The notes: generated by a model not told the origin, from the sequence alone. A stretch of DNA of 56,891 bases from DATLGB01 sp038258425 (GCA_038258425.1 JBBSPV010000023.1:1-56891); one strand, 5' to 3'. Shown: positions 1 to 8,455, counted from the first letter of the stretch. Made by a program: numbers and translations.

Positions 1-1
1 G

Positions 2-847
2 AGCGCGACCGGGGCGGCTGCGCTGGTCGCGCTCGGCCTACGCCGGCGGGTGGGCGCCGGCGCGGCCGGCGCCGCCTGGCTGGCCCTCACCGCCGACCTC
101 GCCCGCCGCCGCGTCGCGCCGGGACCGCGGACGCCGCGCGAGGTCGCGACGATGGCGGCGACGAGCGCGGCGCTGCCGGCCGCGGCGACCGCCTGGTGGC
201 TGTGCGGCCTCCTCACGGCACGGGCCATCGCCAGGGCCGGGCCGCCGGGTCCGCCCGGGCCCCCGGCGGCCGTGCTCTTCGACCGCGACGACACGCTGAT
301 CGTCGACGTCCCCTACAACGGCGACCCGGAGCGCGTCGAGCCGATGCCGGGCGCCCGCAGCGCGCTGGACCGGCTGCGCGCCGCCGGCGTCCCCATCGGC
401 GTCGTGTCCAACCAGTCCGGCGTGGCCAGCGGGCGCCTCAGCGAGGCCGACGTGCGGGCGGTCAACGCCCGGGCCGAGGCGCAGCTCGGGCCCGTCGGCA
501 CGTGGCAGTGGTGCCCGCACGGCCCGGACGACGGCTGCGCCTGCCGCAAGCCCGCTCCCGGCCTCGTCGAGCGGGCGGCGGCGGCGCTCGGCGTGCGCGC
601 GCGGGACTGCGTCGTCGTCGGCGACATCGGCACGGACGTCGGGGCGGGGCTGGCCGCCGGCGCGCGGGCCGTGCTCGTGCCGACCGCGCGCACGCTGAGG
701 CCCGAGGTGGCGACGGCGCCCCAGGTGGCGCCGGACCTCGAGGCGGCGGTCGACGCGCTGCTCGGGGCGCCGGCCCCGGACGCCGCGGCGCCGGCGCCAC
801 GCACGGCCGAGCCACCCGCCGACCACGCCCCGCTGGTGACCGCATGA
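2..847 (+). CDS. gmhB: Glycosyltransferase tail fused to heptose-1,7-bisphosphate phosphatase (GmhB-like HAD), 5' partial
   Basis: The frame is open to the window edge, so the protein is N-terminally incomplete; a GTG at 50 is the only start inside but would begin in the middle of a hydrophobic stretch. The first ~75 residues (RTPREVATMAATSAALP, then WWLCGLL) resemble the C-terminal tail of membrane-associated GT2 glycosyltransferases. From codon ~90 a HAD phosphatase follows: DRDDTL (nucleophile motif), SNQSG, a GmhB-type zinc loop CPHGPDDGCACRKP, and GDIGTD. GmhB removes the 1- or 7-phosphate of heptose bisphosphate in ADP-heptose synthesis, which fits gmhA and hldE downstream. Its stop overlaps the next start (ATGA). 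The HAD call is firm; the fusion is an inference from the partial frame. Confidence 0.8.
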   Translation, partial: SATGAAALVALGLRRRVGAGAAGAAWLALTADLARRRVAPGPRTPREVATMAATSAALPAAATAWWLCGLLTARAIARAGPPGPPGPPAAVLFDRDDTLIVDVPYNGDPERVEPMPGARSALDRLRAAGVPIGVVSNQSGVASGRLSEADVRAVNARAEAQLGPVGTWQWCPHGPDDGCACRKPAPGLVERAAAALGVRARDCVVVGDIGTDVGAGLAAGARAVLVPTARTLRPEVATAPQVAPDLEAAVDALLGAPAPDAAAPAPRTAEPPADHAPLVTA

Positions 848-1866
848 GCCGCACGCTCGCCGTACGGCTGGACAACGAGGGCGACGTCCTGCTCGCCGGC
901 CCGGCCCTGCGCGCCCTCGCCGCCGGCTCGGCGCACCTCGCGCTGCTGTGCGGCCCGCGCGGCGGCCAGGCGGCGCGCATGCTGCCCGGCGTCGACGAGG
1001 TGCTGACCTGGCGGGCGCCCTGGATCGATCCGGAGCCCGCCGCCGTCGACCGCGACGACGTGCTCGCGCTGGCCGGGGCGATCCGTGCCCGGAGCTTCGA
1101 CCGGGCGCTCGTGTTCGGCTCCTTCCACCAGAGCCCGCTGCCGACCGCGCTCGTCCTGCGCCTCGCGGGCGTCCCCTGGGTCGGCGCGACGTCGGTCGAC
1201 TACCCCGGTTCGCTGCTCGACCTGCGCCACCGCATCGACGACGACGTCCACGAGGTCGAGCGCGCGCTGGCCCTCGTCGGCGCCGCCGGCTACGAGCTGC
1301 CGCCGGGCGACGACGGGCGGCTCGCGGTCGTGCGCGCCGGCGAGCAGGACGTGGCGCCGCCGGCGGACGCGGGGCGGCGGCGGGTCGTCGTGCATCCCGG
1401 CGCGTCGGTGCCGGCCCGCGCCTGGTCGCCCGAGCGCAACCGCGACCTCGTCGCCGCCCTCGCGGGCCAGGGCGCCGAGGTGCTCGTCACCGGCGCGCCG
1501 GCCGAGCGCGAGCTGACGGCCCTCGTCGCCGGCGGCCACGGCCGCGACCTCGGCGGGGCGACGAGCTTCTCCGGACTGGCCGGGCTGCTGGCCGGCGCGG
1601 CCGCCGTCGTGGTCGGCAACACGGGGCCGGCCCACCTGGCCGCCGCGGTCGGCACGCCCGTGGTCTCGCTCTTCGCGCCCACCGTCCCGGCCGTCCGCTG
1701 GCGGCCGTGGCGGGTCCCGCACGAGCTGCTCCACGTCGACGTCCCGTGCGCGGGCTGCCGCGCGCGCGTGTGCCCGGTCGAGGGCCATCCGTGCCTGGAG
1801 GGTGTCGGCGTCGAGGACGTGCTCGCCGCCCTGAGCCGGCTGGCGCCCCTGGGGGCGGCGGCGTGA
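844..1866 (+). CDS. GT9 family glycosyltransferase (ADP-heptose:LPS heptosyltransferase-like)
   Basis: About 340 residues, the normal GT9 length. The N-terminus MSRTLAVRLDNEGDVLLAGP is the typical GT9 opening (R-x-D-x-x-GD-x-L). The C-terminal half has VHPGASVPARAWSPER and GNTGPAHLAAAVGTPVVSLF, the nucleotide-sugar binding region of the family. A cysteine-rich stretch (CAGCRARVCPVEGHPCL) near the end is usual for heptosyltransferase-like proteins. The ATG overlaps the previous stop, so translation is probably coupled. It presumably transfers heptose made by gmhA/hldE/gmhB in this operon; the acceptor cannot be read from sequence. Confidence 0.88.
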   Translation: MSRTLAVRLDNEGDVLLAGPALRALAAGSAHLALLCGPRGGQAARMLPGVDEVLTWRAPWIDPEPAAVDRDDVLALAGAIRARSFDRALVFGSFHQSPLPTALVLRLAGVPWVGATSVDYPGSLLDLRHRIDDDVHEVERALALVGAAGYELPPGDDGRLAVVRAGEQDVAPPADAGRRRVVVHPGASVPARAWSPERNRDLVAALAGQGAEVLVTGAPAERELTALVAGGHGRDLGGATSFSGLAGLLAGAAAVVVGNTGPAHLAAAVGTPVVSLFAPTVPAVRWRPWRVPHELLHVDVPCAGCRARVCPVEGHPCLEGVGVEDVLAALSRLAPLGAAA

Positions 1867-2795
1867 AGGTCCTGTTCTGGCACGTCCACGGGTCCTACGC
1901 GACCTCGCTCGTCCAGGGCGACCACGACTACGTCGTCCCGGTGCTGCCCGACCGCGGTCCGGACGGTGTGGGGCGGGCGCGGACCTGGGACTGGCCCGAC
2001 GCCGTCGCCGAGCGCACGCCGGAGCAGCTGCGCGACACCGAGTTCGACGTCGTCGTCCTCCAGCGCCCGCACGAGCTCGAGCACCTGTGCGAGGACTGGA
2101 CGGGCCGGCGCCCGGGTCGCGACGTGCCGGCGATCTACCTCGAGCACAACGCGCCGCAGGGCCGCATCGCGGAGATGCGCCACCCCGCCGCGGACCGCGA
2201 CGATCTGCTGCTCGTGCACGTGACGTTCTTCAACCAGCTGTTCTGGGACGCCGGGTCGACCCCGACCCACGTGATCGAGCACGGCATCGTCGACCCCGGC
2301 TACCGCTACTCGGGCGAGCTCCCGCGCGGCGCCGCCGTGATCAACGAGGCGCGGCGGCGCGCGCGGGTCACGGGCACCGACCTGCTGGACCGCTTCGCCA
2401 GCGCCGCGCCCGTGGACCTGTTCGGCATGGACGCACCGGCGCTGGGCGGGACGGACCTGCCGCAATCCGATCTGCACGACGCGATGGCCCGGCGACGGGT
2501 CTACCTGCACCCGATCCGGTGGACGTCGCTCGGCCTGTCCCTGCTCGAGGCGATGCACCTCGGCATGCCGGTCGTCTCCCTGGCCACCACGGAGGCGGCC
2601 GAGGCCGTGCCGGCCGGGGCCGGGTGCGTCTCGACGGACGTGGACCGCCTGTCGGCGGCACTGCGGCGGCTCGTCGCCGATCCGGACGAGGCGCGCGCGT
2701 GCGGACTACTCGCGCGTGAGGCGGCGCTCGCCCGCTACGGCCTGCCGCGCTTTTTGACCGACTGGGACGCCGTCCTGGAGCGAGTGGCCGGATGA
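1863..2795 (+). CDS. Glycosyltransferase, GT4/GT1-like (GT-B fold)
   Basis: 310 residues starting with GTG at 1863, which overlaps the preceding TGA. The N-terminal domain has a short Rossmann-like start (VKVLFWHVHGSY). The C-terminal donor-binding half shows YLHPIRWTSLGLSLLEAMHL followed by GMPVVS, the E-x7-E-like region of retaining GT-B enzymes. A conserved YLEHNAP segment and VIEHGIVDPGY sit at the domain junction. The donor and acceptor are unknown. Its position between a GT9 and a GT4 in a heptose operon suggests a role in the same surface glycan. Confidence 0.8.
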   Translation: MKVLFWHVHGSYATSLVQGDHDYVVPVLPDRGPDGVGRARTWDWPDAVAERTPEQLRDTEFDVVVLQRPHELEHLCEDWTGRRPGRDVPAIYLEHNAPQGRIAEMRHPAADRDDLLLVHVTFFNQLFWDAGSTPTHVIEHGIVDPGYRYSGELPRGAAVINEARRRARVTGTDLLDRFASAAPVDLFGMDAPALGGTDLPQSDLHDAMARRRVYLHPIRWTSLGLSLLEAMHLGMPVVSLATTEAAEAVPAGAGCVSTDVDRLSAALRRLVADPDEARACGLLAREAALARYGLPRFLTDWDAVLERVAG

Positions 2796-4012
2796 AGGTC
2801 GCGATGGTGTCCGAGCACGCGAGCCCGCTGGCGGCCCTCGGCGGCATCGACGCCGGTGGGCAGAACGTCCACGTCGCGGCCCTGGCGACCTGGCTCGCCC
2901 GCCGCGGGGTTGAGGTCGTCGTCCACACGCGCCGCGACGACCCGGCCCTGCCCCGCCGGGTGCGGCTCGCCCCCGGCGTGCTCGTCGACCACGTCGACGC
3001 CGGCCCGCCCGAGCCGCTGCCCAAGGACGCGCTGCTGGCGCACATGCCGGCCTTCGGCGACGTCCTCGCGGAGGCGTGGGCGCGCGACCGGCCGGACCTC
3101 GTGCACTCCCACTTCTGGATGTCGGCGCTCGCCGCCCTGCGCGGCGCCGCCGGCCTCGAGCTCCCGATCGCCCACACGTTCCACGCCCTCGGGGTCGTCA
3201 AGCGCCGCCACCAGGGCGTCGACGACACGAGCCCGGACGGCCGGCTGGCGCTCGAGGAGCGCATCGCCGCCGACGTCGACCGGATCGTCGCGACGTGCAC
3301 GGACGAGGTCTTCGAGCTCGTCCGCCTCGGCGCCGACCGGCGCAAGATCACCGTCGTGCCGTGCGGCGTGGACCGCGAGCGGTTCAACCCGTCCGGTCCC
3401 GCCGAGCCGGCCGGGGCGCGGCCGCGGATCGTCATGGCCACGCGGCTGGTGGCCCGCAAGGGCGTCGAGGATGTGCTGCGCGCGCTCGCCGCCCTGCCGG
3501 AGGCCGAGCTGCACGTCGTCGGCGGCCCCGGCGCCGGCGAGCTCGCCGCCGACCCGGAGGCGCGGCGGCTGCGCGGCCTCGCGGCCGAGCTCGGCGTCGC
3601 CGACCGGCTCGTGCTGCGCGGCAGCGTCGCGCGCGAGGACATGCCCGCGGTGCTGCGCGGCACCGACGTCGTCGTGTGCGCGGCCTGGTACGAGCCGTTC
3701 GGGATCGTGCCGCTGGAGGCGATGGCCTGCGGCGTGCCCGTCGTCGCCACCGCCGTCGGCGGCCACGTCGACTCCGTGGTGCACGAGCGCACGGGGCTGC
3801 ACGTCCCCCCGCACGACCCCGAGCGCCTCGCCGTCGCCCTCGGGGCGCTGCTGGCCGACCCGGCCCGCCGCCACGCCCTCGGCGCGGCCGGCGTCCGGCG
3901 GACCGCCGAGCGCTTCGACTGGCGCCAGGTCGCGGCCTCGACCCACGACGCCTACCTCGACCTGCTCGGTGCGCGCCGCGCCCGCCCGGCCGCCGTGGAG
4001 GTCGTCTCGTGA
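2792..4012 (+). CDS. Glycosyltransferase family 4 (MshA/sucrose-synthase-like GT-B)
   Basis: 406 residues. The N-terminus carries ALGGIDAGGQNVHVAALA, the GG-x-D/E-x-GGQ-x-V loop seen in GT4 enzymes such as MshA and sucrose-phosphate synthase. HSHFWMSALAAL is the acceptor-domain HxHxW segment. The donor site has ATRLVARKGVEDVLRAL and EPFGIVPLEAMACGVPVV. ATGA overlap with the upstream gene and GTGA overlap with gmhA place it in the same operon. The D-inositol-3-phosphate glycosyltransferase name is often given to such proteins, but the neighbours point to a cell-envelope glycan instead. Confidence 0.87.
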   Translation: MKVAMVSEHASPLAALGGIDAGGQNVHVAALATWLARRGVEVVVHTRRDDPALPRRVRLAPGVLVDHVDAGPPEPLPKDALLAHMPAFGDVLAEAWARDRPDLVHSHFWMSALAALRGAAGLELPIAHTFHALGVVKRRHQGVDDTSPDGRLALEERIAADVDRIVATCTDEVFELVRLGADRRKITVVPCGVDRERFNPSGPAEPAGARPRIVMATRLVARKGVEDVLRALAALPEAELHVVGGPGAGELAADPEARRLRGLAAELGVADRLVLRGSVAREDMPAVLRGTDVVVCAAWYEPFGIVPLEAMACGVPVVATAVGGHVDSVVHERTGLHVPPHDPERLAVALGALLADPARRHALGAAGVRRTAERFDWRQVAASTHDAYLDLLGARRARPAAVEVVS

Positions 4013-4608
4013 GCCCGGCCCTGCCGACCGGGCACGGGCACCTGGACGAGCTCGAGGCCGCGCTCACCGGGCTGCGCGGCGAGGTCGAGCGGGTGGACCG
4101 CTGGGCTCGGCGGCTGCACGGCATCCTGCTCGGCGGTGGCCGGCTGCTGGCCTGCGGCAACGGCGGCTCGGCCGCCGAGGCCCAGCACCTCACCGCCGAG
4201 CTCGTCGGCCGCTACCGCGACGACCGCGCGGCGTTCAGCGCCATCGCGCTGCACGCGGAGGGCTCGGCGACGACGGCGATCGGCAACGACTACGGGCCGG
4301 AGGCGGTCTTCGCGCGCCAGGTGCTGGCCCACGGCCGGCCGGGCGACGTGCTCGTGGCCTTCTCGACCTCGGGCCGCTCGCCCAACGTCGTCGCCGCCGC
4401 GCACGCCGCCCACGAGGCCGGCCTGCAGGCGTGGGCGCTCACGGGACCGCGCCCCAACCCGCTCGCCGACGCCTGCGACGACGCGCTCTGCGTCGACTCC
4501 CCGCACGTCGCCACGGTGCAGGAGGTCCACCTCGTCGCCCTGCACTGCCTCTGCGCGGCGTTCGACGTCGCGCTGTCCGGCCGGCCCGCGGTGCGGGCGC
4601 TCGCGTGA
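4009..4608 (+). CDS. gmhA: Phosphoheptose isomerase (SIS domain)
   Basis: 199 residues, one SIS domain, usual size for GmhA. It converts sedoheptulose 7-phosphate to D-glycero-D-manno-heptose 7-phosphate, the first step of ADP-heptose synthesis. Visible motifs are CGNGGSAAEAQHLTAELVGR near residue 45, AIGNDYG, and the phosphate loop FSTSGRSPNVV. VQEVHLVALHCLC near the C-terminus matches the helix with the catalytic His. GTG start at 4009 overlaps the previous stop, and its own TGA overlaps the GTG of hldE. Assignment rests on motifs plus flanking hldE and gmhB. Confidence 0.92.
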   Translation: MSPALPTGHGHLDELEAALTGLRGEVERVDRWARRLHGILLGGGRLLACGNGGSAAEAQHLTAELVGRYRDDRAAFSAIALHAEGSATTAIGNDYGPEAVFARQVLAHGRPGDVLVAFSTSGRSPNVVAAAHAAHEAGLQAWALTGPRPNPLADACDDALCVDSPHVATVQEVHLVALHCLCAAFDVALSGRPAVRALA

Positions 4609-5954
4609 CCGCGCCGCGCGTCACGGTCGTCGGCGACGTCCTGCTCGACCGCGACCTGCACGGCAGCGCCACGCGGCTGGCCCCGGACGCGCCGGTGCCC
4701 GTGGTCGACACGGAGGGCGAGCGCGTGCGCCCCGGCGGGGCCGGGCTCGCCGCGCTGCTCGCGGCACGCGCCGGCGCGCGGGTGACGCTCGTGTGCGCGC
4801 TCGCCGACGACGGAGCCGGCGCGGCGCTGCGCGGCCTGCTCGAGGACGCGGGCGTCGTCGTCCGCGCCCTGCCGCTGCACGGTGCCACGCCGGAGAAGGT
4901 CCGGGTGCTCGCCGGCGGGCGCCCCGTGGTGCGGCTCGACCACGGCAGCCGGCCGGCGGGCTGCGGTCCGCTCGACGGCCCGGCGCGGGAGGCGCTCGGT
5001 TCCGCCGACGCGGTGCTCGTCTCGGACTACGGCCGCGGGCTCCCGGCGCGCGAGGACGTCCGCGCCGCCCTGGCCGGTCCCGGGGCACCGCCGCTGGTCT
5101 GGGATCCCCACCCGCGCGGGGCGACACCCGTGCCCGGCGCACTGCTCGTCTCGCCCAACGCCGCGGAGGCCACGGGCTTCGCGGGCGACGGCGAGGCCGA
5201 GGCGGCCGCCCGCACGCTGCTTGCGCGCTGGCGGGCCGTCGCCGTCTGCGTCACCCGCGGCCGGCACGGAGCGCTGCTCCTCGAGGGGCCCGGCCGGGCG
5301 CTCGTGCTCCCGGCCCCGGCCGCGACGGGGGACGCGTGCGGCGCCGGCGACTGCTTCGCGGGCGCCGCCGCCGTCGCCGTCGCTCGCGGCGAGCTGCCGT
5401 CGGCGGCCGTCGCCGCTGCGGTGGCGGCCGCGTCGGCGTTCGTCGCCGCGGGTGGGGCGGGCGGCCTGGAGGCCGGCCGGCCGGAGCCCGTCCCGGCGGT
5501 CGAGGACGCCATAGCCGTCGTGGAGCGCGTGCGGGCGCGAGGCGGGACGGTGGTGGCCACCGGGGGCTGCTTCGACCTGTTGCACGCGGGCCACGTGCGG
5601 ACCCTCGAGGCCGCCCGCGCCCAGGGCGACTGCCTCGTCGTGCTGCTCAACTCGGACGCCTCCGTCGCCCGCCTGAAGGGCCCGGACCGCCCGCTGGTCG
5701 GGCAGGGCGACCGGGCCGCCGTGCTGCACGCCATGGGCGCCGTCGACGCCGTGCTGGTCTTCGACGAGGACGAGCCGAGCGCCGCGCTGGCGGGTCTGCG
5801 ACCCGACGTCTGGGTCAAGGGCGGCGACTACGCGGTCGCCGAGCTGCCGGAGGCCGAGACGCTCGCGAGCTGGGGCGGGCGCGTCCTGCTCGTGCCGCAC
5901 GTCGCCGGCCGCTCCACCACCCGACTGATCGAGGCTTCCCAACATGTCCGATGA
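4605..5954 (+). CDS. hldE: Bifunctional heptose-7-phosphate kinase / heptose-1-phosphate adenylyltransferase
   Basis: 449 residues with two domains. Residues ~1-300 form a PfkB/ribokinase-type kinase (VTVVGDVLLDRDLHG at the start, SPNAAEA, GDACGAGDCFAGAA with the GAGD catalytic loop). Residues ~310-449 form a cytidylyltransferase-like domain (GGCFDLLHAGHVRTLEAA with the H-x-G-H site, LLNSDASVARLKG). It phosphorylates heptose 7-phosphate and adenylylates heptose 1-phosphate to ADP-heptose. It overlaps gmhA upstream (GTGA) and the SDR downstream (11 bases). No HldD epimerase is seen in the window, so the product here may stay as the D-glycero form. Confidence 0.93.
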   Translation: MTAPRVTVVGDVLLDRDLHGSATRLAPDAPVPVVDTEGERVRPGGAGLAALLAARAGARVTLVCALADDGAGAALRGLLEDAGVVVRALPLHGATPEKVRVLAGGRPVVRLDHGSRPAGCGPLDGPAREALGSADAVLVSDYGRGLPAREDVRAALAGPGAPPLVWDPHPRGATPVPGALLVSPNAAEATGFAGDGEAEAAARTLLARWRAVAVCVTRGRHGALLLEGPGRALVLPAPAATGDACGAGDCFAGAAAVAVARGELPSAAVAAAVAAASAFVAAGGAGGLEAGRPEPVPAVEDAIAVVERVRARGGTVVATGGCFDLLHAGHVRTLEAARAQGDCLVVLLNSDASVARLKGPDRPLVGQGDRAAVLHAMGAVDAVLVFDEDEPSAALAGLRPDVWVKGGDYAVAELPEAETLASWGGRVLLVPHVAGRSTTRLIEASQHVR

Positions 5955-6714
5955 AGTCGGCCGCCCGTCACCCCTCGGGGTCGAGGCCGCCGCGAGCCCG
6001 CCGACGCCGGATGCGGTGACGTCTGGACGACGTCTCACCGGCACCATCGTCGTCACGGGCGGGGCGTCCGGGCTCGGCGCGGCCATCGCCGCCGCCGTCG
6101 CGCGAGAGGGCGCCACGCCCGTCGTGCTCGACCTCGCCGAGCCGGCGGACGGGCTCGCCTTCGAGCGCGTCGACCTCGCCGACCCGCGCGCGGCCGAGGC
6201 GGCCGTGGAGCGCATCGCGGCCGAGCGCGGCGCGCTCACCGGGGTCGTCACGGCGGCCGGCACCGACGCGTGCGGCGACTTCCTCGACGTGAGCGCCGAG
6301 GCGTGGGAGCGCGTCGTCGCCGTCAACCTCGTCGGCACCGCGGCGATCGTGCGGGCCGCCTTGCCCCACCTCGAGCGCCACCGGGGCCGCGTGGTCACCG
6401 TCGCCTCGACCCTCGGCCTGCGCGCCCTGCCGGCCGCGACGGCCTACTGCGCGAGCAAGTTCGGCGTCGTCGGCTTCACCCGCGCGCTGGCCATGGAGGT
6501 CGGCGACCGCGTCGGCGTGACGATGCTCGTCCCTGGCGGCATGCGCACGCAGTTCTTCGACGGCCGCGACGAGCAGTTCAAGCCCGGCCCGGACCAGCGG
6601 CTCAACGACCCCGCCGACGTGGCCGATGCGGTCGTCTTCGCGCTCAGCCGGCCGCCGTTCGTGGAGGTGCGCGAGATCATCGTCACGCCCGCCGGGGAGC
6701 CGTCCTGGCCGTAG
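5944..6714 (+). CDS. Short-chain dehydrogenase/reductase (SDR)
   Basis: 256 residues, classical SDR. The NAD(P)-binding glycine motif is TGGASGLG near residue 38, and the catalytic tetrad includes YCASK with an upstream Ser in VASTLGL. The ATG at 5944 lies inside the end of hldE, giving a ~35-residue low-complexity leader before the Rossmann fold; a start nearer TGTIVVTGG cannot be excluded. It is the seventh gene of the heptose operon. It is a classical, not an extended, SDR, so it is not a recognisable HldD epimerase; it may modify the sugar in another way. Confidence 0.85.
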   Translation: MSDEVGRPSPLGVEAAASPPTPDAVTSGRRLTGTIVVTGGASGLGAAIAAAVAREGATPVVLDLAEPADGLAFERVDLADPRAAEAAVERIAAERGALTGVVTAAGTDACGDFLDVSAEAWERVVAVNLVGTAAIVRAALPHLERHRGRVVTVASTLGLRALPAATAYCASKFGVVGFTRALAMEVGDRVGVTMLVPGGMRTQFFDGRDEQFKPGPDQRLNDPADVADAVVFALSRPPFVEVREIIVTPAGEPSWP

Positions 6715-7634
6715 TCGTCCTGCGGGCGCTCGGGCTGGGCGACTTCCTCACGGGGCTGCCGGCCTACCGGGCGCTGCGCGACGCGATCGGGGACGAGCCG
6801 CTGCGCCTCGCCGCACCGGCGGCGCTCGAGCCGCTCGTCCGGCTCGCCGGCGTCTTCGACGCCCTGGACCCCGTCGGCCCGCTCGAGCCGCTCCCCGTGC
6901 GCCTGCACGGCGCGCGGCTGGCGGTCAACCTGCACGGCCGAGGACCGCAGAGCACGGCGCTGCTGCGGGCGTCGAGGCCGCGGGCGCTGATCGCCTGGGG
7001 CGACGGCTGGCGGGCGGAGGAGCACGAGGTGCGGCGCTGGTGCCGGCTGCTGACCGAGCACGGCATCCCGGCCGATCCGGCCCCGGAGCGGCTGCGGATC
7101 CCCGCTCCGCCGGCCGGCGCCGTTGCGGCGCTCGCGCGCGGCGCCACGGTGCTGCACCCCGGTGCGGCGAGCGGCGCCCGGCGCTGGCCCGCGGAGCGCT
7201 GGGCGGCCGTCGCCCGCGCCGAGCGGGGGGCCGGCCGCGCGGTCGTCGTCACCGGCGGCCCGGACGAGGTCGGCCTCGCCCGCACCGTGGCCACGGCCGC
7301 GAGCCTCGCCCCGGGGGCCGTGCTCGCCGGCGCGACCGACCTGCTCGGGCTCGCCGGGATCGTCGCGGCCGCCGGGCGCGTCGCCTGCGGCGACACCGGC
7401 GTCGCACACCTCGCCGCCGCCCTCGGCGTGCCCTCAGTGGTGCTCTTCGGTCCCGTGGCGCCCGCGGAGTGGGGACCGCCGCCCCTGGCGCGCCACGTCG
7501 CCCTGTGGGCGGGGAAGCGGGGCGACCCGCACGGCGTCGCTCCCGGCCCCGGGCTGCTGCGGATCGAACCCGCCGAAGTCAGTCAGGCGCTGGACACCCT
7601 GCCGGTGCTCGCCCCGGCCCCGGGTACGCGGTGA
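6705..7634 (+). CDS. Second GT9 family glycosyltransferase, probable non-AUG (CTG) start
   Basis: About 309 residues. Homology to GT9 begins at VVVLRALGLGDFLTGLPAYR and continues through HPGAASGARRWPAERW and CGDTGVAHLAAALGVPSVV. There is no ATG, GTG or TTG in frame near this N-terminus: the nearest upstream start is GTG 6270, deep inside the SDR in another frame, and the next downstream GTG (about 6897) would delete ~64 conserved residues. A CTG at 6705 has GGGGAG five bases upstream, so I place the start there. The gene overlaps the SDR stop, consistent with coupled translation. It probably acts with the other GT9 on heptose-containing glycans. Confidence 0.8.
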   Translation: MAVVVLRALGLGDFLTGLPAYRALRDAIGDEPLRLAAPAALEPLVRLAGVFDALDPVGPLEPLPVRLHGARLAVNLHGRGPQSTALLRASRPRALIAWGDGWRAEEHEVRRWCRLLTEHGIPADPAPERLRIPAPPAGAVAALARGATVLHPGAASGARRWPAERWAAVARAERGAGRAVVVTGGPDEVGLARTVATAASLAPGAVLAGATDLLGLAGIVAAAGRVACGDTGVAHLAAALGVPSVVLFGPVAPAEWGPPPLARHVALWAGKRGDPHGVAPGPGLLRIEPAEVSQALDTLPVLAPAPGTR

Positions 7635-7636
7635 GC

Positions 7637-7825
7637 ATGGGATTCATGGACAAGATCACGGGCCGCGCCAAGCAGGCCGCCGGCGACCTCACCGGCGACA
7701 AGGCCACGGCCCGGGAAGGCCGCAAGGAGGAGCGCAAGGGCGAGGCCAAGGACCAGCTCGCGCGCGACCAGGAGCGCGTCGAGGACAAGGCCGCCGAGGT
7801 CGACGACCTCGAGCGCAAGACCTGA
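7637..7825 (+). CDS. CsbD family stress-related protein
   Basis: 62 residues, highly charged and predicted to be unstructured or helical. MDKITGRAKQAAGDLTGD is the CsbD-family signature (usually MDKIKGKVKEAAGKLTGD). The rest is rich in K, E, R and D (EERKGEAKDQ). In Bacillus CsbD is induced through SigB in general stress; here a sigma factor and RsbW/STAS pairs are nearby. Starts at ATG 7637 or 7646 are both possible. It lies just after the heptose operon but seems an independent gene. Confidence 0.85.
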   Translation: MGFMDKITGRAKQAAGDLTGDKATAREGRKEERKGEAKDQLARDQERVEDKAAEVDDLERKT

Positions 7826-7855
7826 GCGCGGGCCCGCCGCGCCGCCGACGACGAC

Positions 7856-7874
7856 CGCCGCCCGAGGGGCGGCG
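7856..7874. terminator. GC-rich hairpin between convergent genes
   Basis: CGCCGCCC, a 3-base loop GAG, then GGGCGGCG, followed by TT. It lies between the ends of csbD (+) and the ferritin-like gene (-), so it could stop transcription from both sides. There is no long T tract, which is common in high-GC actinobacteria. Confidence 0.55.
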
Positions 7875-7891
7875 TTCCGGGTCGTGGGGGC

Positions 7892-8401
7892 CTACGCCAG
7901 CCCTTCCGCCTCGTACTCGCGCAGGTAGCCCTCGAACAGCCGCCGGTGGCCCTCCTCGTCGTGGAGGATGGCGATCACCATGTCGTTGGTGACCGGGTCC
8001 ACGCCGTCGGTGAACTGGATGATCCTGTTGTAGTGCTCGATCGCGCCGGTCTCGGCCTCGATCACCCCGCGGATGACGTGGGGGATGTCCGTCTGGTGGT
8101 CGGGCGGCGAGAGGAACGACTGCTCCGCGGAGAAGTCCGTCGAGCTCGGCACGACGCCGTAGAGGTCCTTGATCCGCTGCGCGAACTGCTGGGCGTGCCC
8201 CAGCTCCTCCTGGATGTCCTCCTGCAGCGACTCGCGGACCTCCTGCGCCCGGATGCCGTCGGGGTTGATCGAGTTGGAGACGTAGTTCATCACCGTCTCC
8301 ATCTCCATCCAGTAGGCCTTGATGAGCATCTCGACGACCTGGTCGCGCTGCTCCGTGCTCTCGTCGCTCAGGATGCCCGTGCTCGACGCTCGTACCGGCA
8401 T
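7892..8401 (-). CDS. Ferritin-like / bacterioferritin-type four-helix protein
   Basis: 169 residues, about the length of a bacterioferritin. The metal-ligand pattern of ferritin-like proteins is visible: Glu in WMEMETVMNYVSN, an E-x-x-H in EELGHAQQFAQRI, Glu in EAETGAIEHYNRI, and a second E-x-x-H in DEEGHRRLFEGYL. Likely functions are iron storage or oxidative-stress protection. A GAGAGG Shine-Dalgarno-like stretch lies upstream of the ATG. Heme-binding Met and Dps features are not evident, so the precise subfamily is open. Confidence 0.82.
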   Translation of the reverse strand: MPVRASSTGILSDESTEQRDQVVEMLIKAYWMEMETVMNYVSNSINPDGIRAQEVRESLQEDIQEELGHAQQFAQRIKDLYGVVPSSTDFSAEQSFLSPPDHQTDIPHVIRGVIEAETGAIEHYNRIIQFTDGVDPVTNDMVIAILHDEEGHRRLFEGYLREYEAEGLA

Positions 8402-8455
8402 GGCTGTCGTGGTCCTCTCGCTTGGAAGTCGTGTCCCTGTCGCTTACCCGGGCCA

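Noticed and set aside
5944..6714. SDR of the heptose operon as HldD (ADP-heptose epimerase)
   Set aside because: It is a ~250-residue classical SDR with YCASK, not the ~320-residue extended SDR type of HldD.
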